From: Clostridium_AF sediminicola
GTDB lineage: Bacteria > Bacillota > Clostridia > Clostridiales > Clostridiaceae
Assembly: GCF_050402865.1 (NCBI RefSeq)
Contig: NZ_BAABMF010000002.1
Span: 1-64,000 of the forward strand
Length of the DNA stretch: 64,000 nt
Reading direction: 5' to 3'
Part shown: piece by piece, positions 24,436 to 33,452 of the stretch
Numbering within the stretch: the stretch's first letter is position 1
Layout: each line of letters starts with the position of its first letter
The notes under the pieces: generated by a model
What the model was told of the DNA's origin: nothing
Databases searched by the model: none
The model's input: the letters and a program-made list of their open reading frames with translations, nothing else
Made by a program: the position numbers and the translations under genes

Positions 24436-25233
24436 CTAAACACCTGCAATATCTTTTTTAGCATATAGTATGTAACTTGCTACAATTGAAACTACTATAA
24501 TAGCAACACTAACTATAATAAATGAAACTTCGTATGTACCATTTGCAATTATATATGATGAATCAAAATATCCAAATGGAGTTATATATTTTATTTTCAC
24601 ATCATCAATTGAAGAAGCAACCCAATTAATGATATAAAGGGCAAAAACCACTCCAAGAGAAATTGATAATACTGATTTAATTCTTTTCATTACTACAGAG
24701 ATAATTACTCCTAAAGCTATAAAAATTAATTGAACAAATAGAAGTGTTAATGAAATCAGTATAAATGCTTTCATACTAAAATCATCCGTCTTAACTGCTT
24801 GCGCCATCAATATAGCCGCTATAGAATATATTACATCTGTAATAAGCACACTAGTTATTGCTGCCAAAAGCTTTGATGTTACTATTTGTTGTCGTGTAAC
24901 TGGCTTTGACAAAAGAAAATCTGCAGTTTTTTCTCTAGACTCAGCAGATAAAATAGAAAGCCCTATGTTCATAGCCTGAATAGCACCACAAAGAATAATA
25001 TAATTAAATATCATCCCATAAAATCCTAACAATGTAGAAAGATCAAGTGAAGAAAATCCTAATGCTTTCCTTATTTCTTCTGGAAAACCTTCCATTATTT
25101 TTTGTATTTGAACAGTGTCAGATGAAAATGTAGGGAACATAGCCATAAACAATATAATTATTGCTAACAAAGAAATCGTCCATATAATTGTAGATTTTTT
25201 ATAATATTTAAATTCATGTAAATACATATTCAT
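24436..25233 (-). CDS. ABC-2 type transporter permease, first subunit
   Basis: A 265-residue six-helix protein beginning MNMYLHEFKYYKKSTIIW. The cytoplasmic loop ESREKTADFLLSKPVTRQQI is the typical ABC-2 coupling region that contacts the ATPase. It starts six bases after the ATPase gene ends and is followed after 27 bases by its paralogue. The two permeases probably pair one-to-one. Confidence 0.85.
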   Translation of the reverse strand: MNMYLHEFKYYKKSTIIWTISLLAIIILFMAMFPTFSSDTVQIQKIMEGFPEEIRKALGFSSLDLSTLLGFYGMIFNYIILCGAIQAMNIGLSILSAESREKTADFLLSKPVTRQQIVTSKLLAAITSVLITDVIYSIAAILMAQAVKTDDFSMKAFILISLTLLFVQLIFIALGVIISVVMKRIKSVLSISLGVVFALYIINWVASSIDDVKIKYITPFGYFDSSYIIANGTYEVSFIIVSVAIIVVSIVASYILYAKKDIAGV

Positions 25234-25239
25234 AACAAA

Positions 25240-26127
25240 TTAATCCTCCTTTGAGTAATAGTGCATAAAGATTTCTTCTAGTGAAGGATCCTCAACCCAA
25301 AGGTTTGCAACTTTTAAAGAAGAAAGTTTAGTAATAACATTATTAATATCTCCCTTGAATAAGAAACTTATTGTACTATCTTTTGCATTTAGATTATTAA
25401 TTCCCTCTATGTGGAAAGACTTAATATCAAAATCTGATTTAACTTCAAATTTAAATTTTTTATAGTTGCTTTCCTTTAACGTCTTAATATTTTCAACTTT
25501 AATAATCTTTCCTTCTTTGATAATTGCTACACGATCACATAGTTTCTGAACTTCCGTAAGAATATGTGAAGAGAACAACACTGTAGCGCCTTTTTTATTT
25601 TCTTCTAAAATCAAATCAAAGAATTTTTGTTGCATCAATGGATCTAATCCACTAGTTGGCTCATCTAAGATAATAAGCTTAGGTTCATGTAATAGACCTT
25701 GAACTATACCAACTTTTTTCTTGTTACCAAAAGATAAATCATCAACTTTTTTATTTAAATCAAGTTCCATTATTTTAGCTAAATCTTTTATTCTTCTATC
25801 ACATTTTTTTTTGTAAAAGCTAGCAGAATATTTCAATACATCAATTACTTTCATATTATCATAGTAAAAAACCTCAGATGGTAAATATCCAATCTCATTC
25901 TTTATCTCTGGTCCAAATTCAACGATATCCTTCCCAAATATTGTTGCGCTTCCGCTTGATGGATAAATTAATGTCAATAGTGTTCTTATTGTTGTAGATT
26001 TTCCAGCTCCATTAGGTCCAATAAAACCAAATATTTCTCCTTCTTCTACATTAAAACTAACATCAACAATCCCTCTTGCTTTTCCATAATACTTTGTAAG
26101 TTTTTTGATTTCAATAATATTACCCAT
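25240..26127 (-). CDS. ABC transporter ATPase of the exporter operon
   Basis: A 295-residue ATPase with Walker A FIGPNGAGKSTTIRTL near 38-53, Q-loop around YLPSEV, signature LSFGNKKKVGIVQGL near 137, Walker B LIILDEPTSGLDPL, and H-loop SSHILTEV. It resembles BcrA/CcmA-type export ATPases. The C-terminal 80 residues are a variable domain. The ATG at 26125-26127 follows GGAGG by seven bases; a longer start would overlap that site. Resistance to a membrane-active compound is a usual role of such systems but is not shown here. Confidence 0.9.
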   Translation of the reverse strand: MGNIIEIKKLTKYYGKARGIVDVSFNVEEGEIFGFIGPNGAGKSTTIRTLLTLIYPSSGSATIFGKDIVEFGPEIKNEIGYLPSEVFYYDNMKVIDVLKYSASFYKKKCDRRIKDLAKIMELDLNKKVDDLSFGNKKKVGIVQGLLHEPKLIILDEPTSGLDPLMQQKFFDLILEENKKGATVLFSSHILTEVQKLCDRVAIIKEGKIIKVENIKTLKESNYKKFKFEVKSDFDIKSFHIEGINNLNAKDSTISFLFKGDINNVITKLSSLKVANLWVEDPSLEEIFMHYYSKED

Positions 26128-26338
26128 TTCACTACCTCCCATTATTTCAAAATTATTTACAAAAACTTTTCCCGAAAAATATTATTACATTGACTAATTA
26201 TTCCAATATTATAGCAACCTTTGTAACCAATGTAGTCAACTCAAGTTCACAATACCCTAAATTTATTCATTAGTTTAATTATTTAAATTTTATATGGTAT
26301 AATAGCCTTGATATTTTAACTTAATTGGAGGTGGCCTT

Positions 26339-26980
26339 ATGAACTTTTACTTTTCATTAATATCTAAAGAAGGCATTATATCAATAGTATTTACAATTAT
26401 AATTTCCCTTATGTTAAAATCTTTATTGAAAAATAAGGGATTAGAAAATACATTTAACATCAAAAGCATTTTTATTATTACGTTAGGAAGTATTTTATAC
26501 GGAATTATTTCGCTTATAGGATTACCTGTAAGTCCAAATACCTATTTTAGAATATCTATTGCTCTATTAACTATTATAGGAACTTTATTTGGTCCTCTAA
26601 TAGGATTTTTGGTTGGAGTTATTGGACATGTTATAAATGACCTTATTGTATGGGGTTCTGTCTGGTGGAGTTGGGTTTTCATATCTGGAATTCTGGGACT
26701 TTTTGCTGGCTTAATCAATTTATGTCCAGACTTTAATATAAAATCTGGTCATATAAAGAGTACCCACATTATTAAAATGTATCTACTTTCTGTTATTTCA
26801 ATTCTTGTAGCAGGTTTTATTGCTTTCTTAGGAGATATAATGCTTTATAACTTACCAGCATCCATTGTATGGATAGAAATAATTATAGTAAGCATATCCA
26901 ATTTTATAGTAATTGCTTTACTAGGAGTACCTTTGATTTTACTTATAACAAAAGGATATAAAGATAAACCTAATTTATAA
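26339..26980 (+). CDS. ECF-type transporter S component (vitamin-binding subunit-like)
   Basis: A 213-residue protein with about six membrane helices. ALLTIIGTLFGPLIGFLVGVIGHVINDL and the following WWSWVFISGILGLFAGL carry the small-residue packing and topology of S components of energy-coupling factor vitamin transporters. These capture a vitamin and dock with a shared EcfAAT module, which is not in this window. No riboswitch is seen upstream that would name the ligand. A likely -10 TATAAT is at 26298-26303 and GGAGGTGG precedes the ATG. Single-gene unit, divergent from the ABC operon. Confidence 0.72.
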   Translation: MNFYFSLISKEGIISIVFTIIISLMLKSLLKNKGLENTFNIKSIFIITLGSILYGIISLIGLPVSPNTYFRISIALLTIIGTLFGPLIGFLVGVIGHVINDLIVWGSVWWSWVFISGILGLFAGLINLCPDFNIKSGHIKSTHIIKMYLLSVISILVAGFIAFLGDIMLYNLPASIVWIEIIIVSISNFIVIALLGVPLILLITKGYKDKPNL

Positions 26981-27052
26981 ACATCAGAGTTATTCTTTAT
27001 ATCCCAAAACATATTAATTATTATCTTTTTCTACTACTTTATCTTATTTTCC

Positions 27053-28348
27053 CTATTGTAATTGTTCAGTCTCTACCTCATCACTACTGTTTTCTAATTG
27101 TCCTTGAGACTGTTGTTCTATAGGCTGTTCTAATACTGGTTCTTGTTCAATTGGTTCCCCTAATTGTACTTCTGTTTCAACCGCATTCTCTTCTTTTTGC
27201 AAAACTTCTTTCTCTTTTAAAGCCTCTGCTTGTGCATTAGCAATTTCCTCTAATTCATTTACTTCATTATAATATTTTGCAACATAACTTTTATATCTGC
27301 TGTAACTTACATTAGATTTGTTATAGGCAATATCTTCAAATATAAAATTATTCAATACCTTAGCATTTTGATTTATATCATTAATTAAAAGCCAACCCTT
27401 TTCTGGATGCGTTAGTCCTGCACTAAGCTCATTAACTGGAATCTGTAATTTTTCAACATCATAATTATTGATTTTATAGATAGTATAAGCTAAGTTTAAT
27501 GCATCTCCAAGAGGTACATTTGTATTTATATAAGGTAACATTTCAGCTGCAATCTTAGGAAATTTTAGTACAGAAGTATCAAGAACTTTATTCAACAAAA
27601 GAGACACTACTTCTCTTTGCCTTTCTGTTCTACCATAACCTGCACCTTTAATATGCCTCATTCTAGCATATCCTAAAACTTGCTCTCCCGTTAAATGCTG
27701 TACTCCCTCTTTTTCAAGATAAACAGAATCTTTATTACCTATTCCCCCTATACAGTTATTTAAATCTTCTAGCATATAATCTTTAACATCTATATCTAAT
27801 CCACCTATTATATCTACAAGTTGTATAAATGCGCTAAAATCGATAATTGCATATTTTTCTAACTTAACTTTATAATTCTGCTCGATAGTTTTCATTAATA
27901 ATGGAGCTTCCCCATAATAAAAAGAACTATTAATTTTTTGTTCCCCATGCTTTGGTATAGGAAGATAAGTATCTCTCATAATAGACGAAAGTTTTAATTT
28001 TTTATGTATGGAATCTATTGTTAATATCATTATTGTATCAGCCCGACTATTTTTTTGGGGATCACGAGCATCAATACCTATGAGTAAAACATTAGTTATA
28101 CCATCAACTTCAGCGTATTCAGGATCTGGCTCCCTTTCCATTTTTATTATTCCTAGATATTCATCTGGCGCTTTTTGTTGAGGTATTTGTTCTGATTCTT
28201 CAACATAACTCTTCTTTTGATATAAATCAGCAAACTTATATAAAACTCCAGCTATAGATGCAATAATTATAATAACTCCCATTATAATTATTTTTATCCA
28301 CTTATCTTTTAATTTGTTTTTCTTTTTAACTTCTTCATCCTGTATCAT
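27053..28348 (-). CDS. LytR-CpsA-Psr (LCP) family cell-wall glycopolymer ligase
   Basis: A 431-residue membrane-anchored enzyme; LCP proteins attach teichoic acid or other anionic glycans from lipid carriers to peptidoglycan. A cytoplasmic charged start is followed by a membrane helix at residues 18-40. The LCP domain (about 85-250) includes NVLLIGIDARD, NSRADTIMILTID, SIMRDTYLPIP and GYARMRHIKGAGYGRTERQREV, which carry the conserved Arg and Asp residues. The C-terminal tail is rich in Glu and Gln. It follows the response regulator and kinase genes by 48 bases and may be under their control. Confidence 0.9.
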   Translation of the reverse strand: MIQDEEVKKKNKLKDKWIKIIIMGVIIIIASIAGVLYKFADLYQKKSYVEESEQIPQQKAPDEYLGIIKMEREPDPEYAEVDGITNVLLIGIDARDPQKNSRADTIMILTIDSIHKKLKLSSIMRDTYLPIPKHGEQKINSSFYYGEAPLLMKTIEQNYKVKLEKYAIIDFSAFIQLVDIIGGLDIDVKDYMLEDLNNCIGGIGNKDSVYLEKEGVQHLTGEQVLGYARMRHIKGAGYGRTERQREVVSLLLNKVLDTSVLKFPKIAAEMLPYINTNVPLGDALNLAYTIYKINNYDVEKLQIPVNELSAGLTHPEKGWLLINDINQNAKVLNNFIFEDIAYNKSNVSYSRYKSYVAKYYNEVNELEEIANAQAEALKEKEVLQKEENAVETEVQLGEPIEQEPVLEQPIEQQSQGQLENSSDEVETEQLQ

Positions 28349-28395
28349 TTTTCTTTTGCCTCCAAATACAAAGTTAAATATACATTAATTATATA

Positions 28396-30198
28396 CTAAA
28401 TTCTACTAATTAAAAATGAAAAATAAAATTCTACTCCATTATTTATATTCTTTACACCATAGTCTGATTCATGCATGTCTAAAATGTTTTTTACTATTGT
28501 AAGGCCTAACCCACTTCCACCTAAAGTTCGATTTCGCGATTTTTCTGCTCTATAAAATCTATACCAAATTTTATCTAAATCTTCGTCAATAATTTTAGTC
28601 CCATAATTTTTTATAAATATATATAAATTATTTTTCCTTAATTCTGAAGTTATTTTGATTTTCTCACCATTTGGTGAATACCTAATTCCATTACTTACAA
28701 GATTAATCATAACTTGCTCAATTTTATTTATATCGCCCATTACTTTTATATCTTCTATATCTAGTTCAAAACTCATACTTTTATTTCTAATTTGCTTTTC
28801 AAATTTACTCATCAATATTTGAATAAACGGCCTAATTTGAATTTCGCTTAAATTTAATTCATAGCTACCTGTTTCAAGTTTAGATAGTTCTATTGTTTCA
28901 AGTACTAATCCATTAAGTTTATCAATTTCTTCTAATATTGAATTTATATAATACTCTGGTTCTTTTTCATAAACACCGTCACTTATAATTTCTAAAAATC
29001 CCGACATAATAGCAAGAGGTGTTTTAAATTCATGAGATAAACTGGTTAATAAATTTCTCATCCTTTCTTCATTCTCTGCTCTTTTAATTGCTTCTTTTGC
29101 CAATTGATCATTTGATGATTCTAATTTCTCAATAGTTGTTGATAAATTATTTGAAATATTGTTTAAACTATCAGATAAAATACTTAATTCATCATTTGTA
29201 CTTATATCTGTTCTCTTAGTAAAATCAAGTTGTGATATACTCTTAGCTGAGTCAATAAGGTTTATTAATGGATTTGTAATCCACTTTGAGTAAAAATATA
29301 CCAGTGCTAAAACTAATATTAATTGAAATATAAAAATATAATAATAATATCCATTTAATATTTGAAACGCATCATGTATATTTTCAAGAGTAAATAGTGA
29401 GTATGCATAGGTAGAAATACCATCTAATCCTTCTAATTCTTTTGATAGTACAACAATTAATAACCCTGAATATTCTTCAGTAAATATATATATGCCTTTT
29501 TCAAAAGCTTTTTTAAAATTTACCGGATCTTCTTCTTTTTCAATCCAATGCGCTTTTAGTTCATTTAATAGTTTTTGCTGCTGATTACTTAAAACCCCTT
29601 GATCTCTAACAACAAAATTTCTATCTATTACTTCACCACTAATTTCAATAATGGAATTAGAATTTTTATTATATAATTCCTCCCAAGTTACATATCCTTC
29701 ATCATTTGCAAATGACACATCTGATGTTTTTATTTCTAAAGGTTCCACAAAGTTAGTACCCTTAATATTCATACCTATAAATTCTATCTTTTCACCATCA
29801 TATATTTTCTTATTTGGATTCCTAAATTCCCCTTCCTCATCAATAAGGAAATCTATAATAACTTTGTGTTTTTTCCCTTCATTATCTCTTATTGTAATAT
29901 AATTAAATTCTTTAAAAAAAGCATCATTTAGGATTTCCTCATCTTCATTCCAAATAAGGATAGAAGCATCATTTTTATTTTGAAAATCAAGCGTTCTTTG
30001 ATTTAGTTTAGAATGTTTCCATTCATCATAACTGTAATCTTCACAGAACTGATTAAAGTTTTTTTGAATCTTAGAAATTTTCATATTTGCATATATATCT
30101 TCAAGAAAAAAATTCTGTATCACTAGTTGGATTACCATAACTAAAACAAACATACACACAATAGTTGAAAATATTTTTTTTACAATGCTATTAAACAT
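28396..30198 (-). CDS. Two-component sensor histidine kinase
   Basis: A 600-residue membrane kinase. Membrane helices are at about residues 10-32 and 285-305, enclosing a 250-residue extracytoplasmic sensor domain. A HAMP linker and coiled segment follow (310-370), then HisKA with LTSLSHEFKTPLAIMSGF near 388 and HATPase with N box INLVSNGIRYSP and GGSGLGLTIVKNIL. The gene overlaps the response regulator gene by eight bases, showing translational coupling. The placement before an LCP ligase points to an envelope signal; the actual ligand is unknown. Confidence 0.93.
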   Translation of the reverse strand: MFNSIVKKIFSTIVCMFVLVMVIQLVIQNFFLEDIYANMKISKIQKNFNQFCEDYSYDEWKHSKLNQRTLDFQNKNDASILIWNEDEEILNDAFFKEFNYITIRDNEGKKHKVIIDFLIDEEGEFRNPNKKIYDGEKIEFIGMNIKGTNFVEPLEIKTSDVSFANDEGYVTWEELYNKNSNSIIEISGEVIDRNFVVRDQGVLSNQQQKLLNELKAHWIEKEEDPVNFKKAFEKGIYIFTEEYSGLLIVVLSKELEGLDGISTYAYSLFTLENIHDAFQILNGYYYYIFIFQLILVLALVYFYSKWITNPLINLIDSAKSISQLDFTKRTDISTNDELSILSDSLNNISNNLSTTIEKLESSNDQLAKEAIKRAENEERMRNLLTSLSHEFKTPLAIMSGFLEIISDGVYEKEPEYYINSILEEIDKLNGLVLETIELSKLETGSYELNLSEIQIRPFIQILMSKFEKQIRNKSMSFELDIEDIKVMGDINKIEQVMINLVSNGIRYSPNGEKIKITSELRKNNLYIFIKNYGTKIIDEDLDKIWYRFYRAEKSRNRTLGGSGLGLTIVKNILDMHESDYGVKNINNGVEFYFSFLISRI

Positions 30199-30871
30199 TA
30201 TTATTTACCTCAAATTTATATCCAATAGATATTACTGTTTCAATATAGACAGCATAATTTTCTAATTTATTTCGTAACTTTTTTATATGATTATCAACTA
30301 CTCTAGTTTCTCCCTCAAAGTCATATCCCCATACCTTTTGTAAAATTTGTTCTCTCGATAATGCAATTCCTTTATTAATTAAAAGATATTTGAGTAATTC
30401 AAATTCTTTTGGCGCAAGTTTTATTCTTTTCTCATTTACAAAAACCTCTCTGCCATCTAAATCTATTTTTAATTCGTCATATATAAAAACTTTATTATTA
30501 ATTTCTTCACTAATTCTTTCTAATATCCTTTTTACTTTTGCTATTAAAATCTTTACTTTAAAAGGTTTTGTGACATAATCATCCGCACCTAGTTCATACC
30601 CTTTTATATGGTTCATTTCTTCTTCTATAGCTGTTAAAATTATAATTGGTACCTTTGACTTTTCTCTAATCATTTTACAAACCTCAAAGCCATTTAGTTT
30701 AGGCATCATCACATCAAGTATTATCAAATCAATTTTATTTTTTTTAAATTCTTCTACAGCTACTTCACCGTTATAAGCTTCAATAACTTTATATCCTTCT
30801 TTTCTTATGTATAAACTAATAAATTCCCGCATTTTACTTTCATCTTCAACAACTAATATGCTTTTTCCCAT
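30191..30871 (-). CDS. OmpR/PhoB-family response regulator
   Basis: A 226-residue regulator. The receiver domain (1-115) has the acidic pair VVEDE, the phosphorylated Asp in LIILDVMMPKLNG, and Lys in YVTKPF. The winged-helix DNA-binding domain (130-222) includes LAPKEFELLKYLLINKG and VVDNHIKKLRNKLE. Its partner kinase overlaps its 3' end. Likely targets include the downstream LCP gene, by inference only. Confidence 0.94.
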   Translation of the reverse strand: MGKSILVVEDESKMREFISLYIRKEGYKVIEAYNGEVAVEEFKKNKIDLIILDVMMPKLNGFEVCKMIREKSKVPIIILTAIEEEMNHIKGYELGADDYVTKPFKVKILIAKVKRILERISEEINNKVFIYDELKIDLDGREVFVNEKRIKLAPKEFELLKYLLINKGIALSREQILQKVWGYDFEGETRVVDNHIKKLRNKLENYAVYIETVISIGYKFEVNNNV

Positions 30872-31267
30872 AACATCACTCCATAGAAAACGAATTTTAA
30901 TAATTCTAATTCTATCATTATTTCTTTCGTTTTTAAAAGTAAATTTTACTTTTAAAACCTCTAACTATTTTGCGATGTCTTTATATTTTTATCTAAAATT
31001 TTTTATCATGCTTATTTTATATTTTTAAATATCTTAGTATTATAATACCTTCCGTAAAACTGTATGCAATAGTAAAATCAAAATAATTTTCACTGTAAAA
31101 CCCGAAATTCTAATGAATAAAATTCCGGGTTTTTAACTGCATATTTTGAACTTTTTTTATGTTTTTCAAGATACATATTATATAATAATTCTTTTTTAGG
31201 TATTTGTGTCATAATTAAGTCATTTATTCAAAAATTCATATCATAAACTAATAAAACACTAGTAAAA
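30872..31267. other. Intergenic region between rlmD and the response regulator
   Basis: 396 AT-rich bases carrying the rlmD terminator at 31097-31134 and presumably the promoter of the two-component operon between 30872 and 31090. No gene or riboswitch is recognised. Confidence 0.45.
31097..31134 (-). terminator. Terminator downstream of rlmD
   Basis: AAAACCCG/CGGGTTTT stem extended by AATT/AATT around an 11-base loop. T-runs occur on both sides; use by the minus-strand rlmD transcript is likely. Confidence 0.78.
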
Positions 31268-32650
31268 TCAAAGATTTTCACGACATAATCGTACTACCGT
31301 CTCCACATGTGTCGTCATCGGAAACATGTCCACTGGCTGCACTTCTACTACTTGATATCCATATCCAATAAGTATTTTCAAATCCCTGGCAAGAGTAGCT
31401 GGGTCACATGAAACATATACTATTTTATCTGGTTTCATATGGCCTATTGCCTCTAATAGTTTTACATCACAACCTTTTCTAGGAGGATCAACTACAACAA
31501 CTTCCGCAAAATTTCCTTCTTCTATCATTTTAGGTATAACATCTTCAGATTTCCCTACAATAAATTCAGCATTATGTATATTATTTCTATCTGCATTAAT
31601 TTTAGCATTTTCTATTGCTTGAGGAATTATTTCAACACCATAAACTTTTTTTGCCTTTTGAGATAAAAATAATGATATACTTCCTGTTCCACAATACGCA
31701 TCGAAAACTACTTCATTTCCTTGCAAATCAGTATATTCTAGAGTTTTATTATAAAGCTTTTCTGTTTGTATAGGATTTACTTGAAAAAAGGATAATGGCG
31801 AAATAACAAATTTATACTCACCAATAAAATCACTTATATGACCTTCTCCCCACAAAATAATGCACTTGTCTCCCATTATCTTATTTGTCTTTACTGAATT
31901 AATATTTTGGATTATACTAACTACGCCTTCTAATTTTCCAATAATCTCTTCTACTAATTCATTAATATGAGGTATTTTTTCTTCTTTAGTTATTATAACT
32001 ACCATATAGTCACCAGTAACAAAGCCTTTTCTAAGCATAATATGTCTTATTAATCCTTTATTCGTTGTCTCATCATAAGCTTTTATATTATTTTTTTTCA
32101 TCCATTGTTTGAGTATCTCTGTGAGCTCATCTGCTTTTTCATCTTGTATATGACAAGTACTCATATCTACTATTCTATGACTTCTATTTTCATAGAATCC
32201 TATATTGATATCACCTTTATCTTCACCAACAGGAAGTTGAACCTTATTTCTATATCTATAAGGATTTTCCATACCAATAGTTGGATGAATAATTATATTA
32301 TGAAGTGGAATCTTACCAAGTCGTGTCAAACAATCTTCTACTCTATCTTTTTTTAGTTCTAACTGTGCTTCATAAGATAAATGTTGTAGATTGCACCCAC
32401 CACATTGAGAGTAAATGTTACATACAGGTTCTACTCTATCTTCACTTTTTTCAATTATCTCTATCAATTTACCATAAGCCATATTCTTCTTTACCTTAAC
32501 GCAGATTATCTTTATCTTTTCTCCTTTTATAGCTCCACTTATAAATATAGGAAATTTATCTATTTTGGCAATGCCCTCTCCTTCTGAACCGTATGCAATT
32601 ATATCAACTATATACTCTTTGTTTTTTTCCACTGGTATGTTTCTTTTCAT
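31268..32650 (-). CDS. rlmD: 23S rRNA (uracil-C5)-methyltransferase, RlmD/RlmCD type
   Basis: A 460-residue SAM-dependent enzyme that makes 5-methyluridine in 23S rRNA. An N-terminal TRAM RNA-binding domain (about 10-68) is followed by the 4Fe-4S Cys set CNIYSQCGGCNLQHL near 78-90, and a methyltransferase domain with FDAYCGTGSISLFL, VVDPPRKGCD and the catalytic VSCDPATLARDL. In Firmicutes such enzymes often modify two sites (RlmCD), so the exact uridines are uncertain. Single gene. Confidence 0.9.
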   Translation of the reverse strand: MKRNIPVEKNKEYIVDIIAYGSEGEGIAKIDKFPIFISGAIKGEKIKIICVKVKKNMAYGKLIEIIEKSEDRVEPVCNIYSQCGGCNLQHLSYEAQLELKKDRVEDCLTRLGKIPLHNIIIHPTIGMENPYRYRNKVQLPVGEDKGDINIGFYENRSHRIVDMSTCHIQDEKADELTEILKQWMKKNNIKAYDETTNKGLIRHIMLRKGFVTGDYMVVIITKEEKIPHINELVEEIIGKLEGVVSIIQNINSVKTNKIMGDKCIILWGEGHISDFIGEYKFVISPLSFFQVNPIQTEKLYNKTLEYTDLQGNEVVFDAYCGTGSISLFLSQKAKKVYGVEIIPQAIENAKINADRNNIHNAEFIVGKSEDVIPKMIEEGNFAEVVVVDPPRKGCDVKLLEAIGHMKPDKIVYVSCDPATLARDLKILIGYGYQVVEVQPVDMFPMTTHVETVVRLCRENL

Positions 32651-32807
32651 ATTTATCTCCTATCTTGTAGCTAATCAATGTAAAACTTATAATTTACACC
32701 TTAGCATTGTTTCTATATTTCTATGTATAGATATCATTATATCAAACCTATTAATATTTAAAAATAGATATATTACTAATCTATAAAGTAATGTATCTAT
32801 ATCATAG

Positions 32808-32836
32808 AAAAAGGGCGCATAATTTGCGTCCTTTTA
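32808..32836 (-). terminator. Terminator of the DUF1540 gene
   Basis: AAAAGGACGCA/TGCGCCCTTTTT stem (one mismatch) with a T-run on the reverse strand, 27 bases after the stop at 32863. Confidence 0.88.
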
Positions 32837-32862
32837 TAATTATCTAAATTTAAATTCTAATC

Positions 32863-33225
32863 TTATTCTTTTCTAAAAGTCTCACACTGAGTACCATCAC
32901 TGCTTTTTGCTCCTGAACCATTTATTGTAATGTCAGTAGCTGAACAAATTCTGTTAGTATTATAAATGCATTGTTCAGCACTACATCCAACCTCAGGTGT
33001 CATCTTGATATCATCTTTACTAAATATTTGTTTAAACTCTCCGGTTACATTCATATTTCCTAAACTTGAAAATGCATTTTTTACACCTTTTGGTGAAAAA
33101 GTATCACATTGTGTTTCATCAGATGCATTTGATGTAATTCCTCCAACATGCACTCTTCTTGCTGAACACAAATTACTTATATTATGAACACATTCTGTAG
33201 CTCCACAAGTTAATTTTGTAGTCAT
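32863..33225 (-). CDS. DUF1540 protein with two Cys-rich domains
   Basis: A 120-residue protein made of two DUF1540 units, each a four-Cys small domain: LTCGATECVHNISNLCSA...TQCDTF (about 5-43) and VGCSAEQCIYNTNRICSA...TQCETF (about 80-117). The Cys spacing suggests metal binding; the molecular role of the family is not established, though such proteins are common in spore formers. The ATG at 33223-33225 has GGAGGAG seven bases before it. The gene is preceded by a terminator-like hairpin inside its leader at 33274-33300. Confidence 0.9.
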   Translation of the reverse strand: MTTKLTCGATECVHNISNLCSARRVHVGGITSNASDETQCDTFSPKGVKNAFSSLGNMNVTGEFKQIFSKDDIKMTPEVGCSAEQCIYNTNRICSATDITINGSGAKSSDGTQCETFRKE

Positions 33226-33273
33226 GACCACTCCTCCTTTTTTTTATTTTTTGATAAATAAAATTTTTTATAC

Positions 33274-33300
33274 AAAAAAAAACCCCTTAACGGGGTAAAA
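33274..33300 (-). terminator. Terminator-like hairpin in the DUF1540 leader
   Basis: ACCCC/GGGGT stem with a TTAAC-type loop, followed by about nine T on the reverse strand. It lies 50 bases before the DUF1540 start and 120 bases after the pyk terminator, with no gene between. A TATAAT at 33332-33337 could start a short transcript through it. It may be an attenuator or the end of a small RNA. Confidence 0.6.
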
Positions 33301-33414
33301 GGATAGAAAAAGTTGCAGTATGTCTATCTTAATTATACCTTATTTTTCAATAAATATACATTTTTTCTAAATTGTAATAAAAAATTAACAAAAAGAATAA
33401 CTAAAATAAGTAAT

Positions 33415-33444
33415 AAAAAGTATCCCATTAAGAGATACTTTTTT
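33415..33444 (-). terminator. Terminator of pyk
   Basis: AAAAAGTATC/GATACTTTTT stem with a T-run on the reverse strand, nine bases downstream of the pyk stop. Confidence 0.92.
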
Positions 33445-33452
33445 GCAATTAT

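Noticed and set aside
26143..26338. Riboswitch ahead of the ECF S component
   Set aside because: The gap is short and AT-rich, with a likely promoter close to the gene. No conserved aptamer core was recognised.
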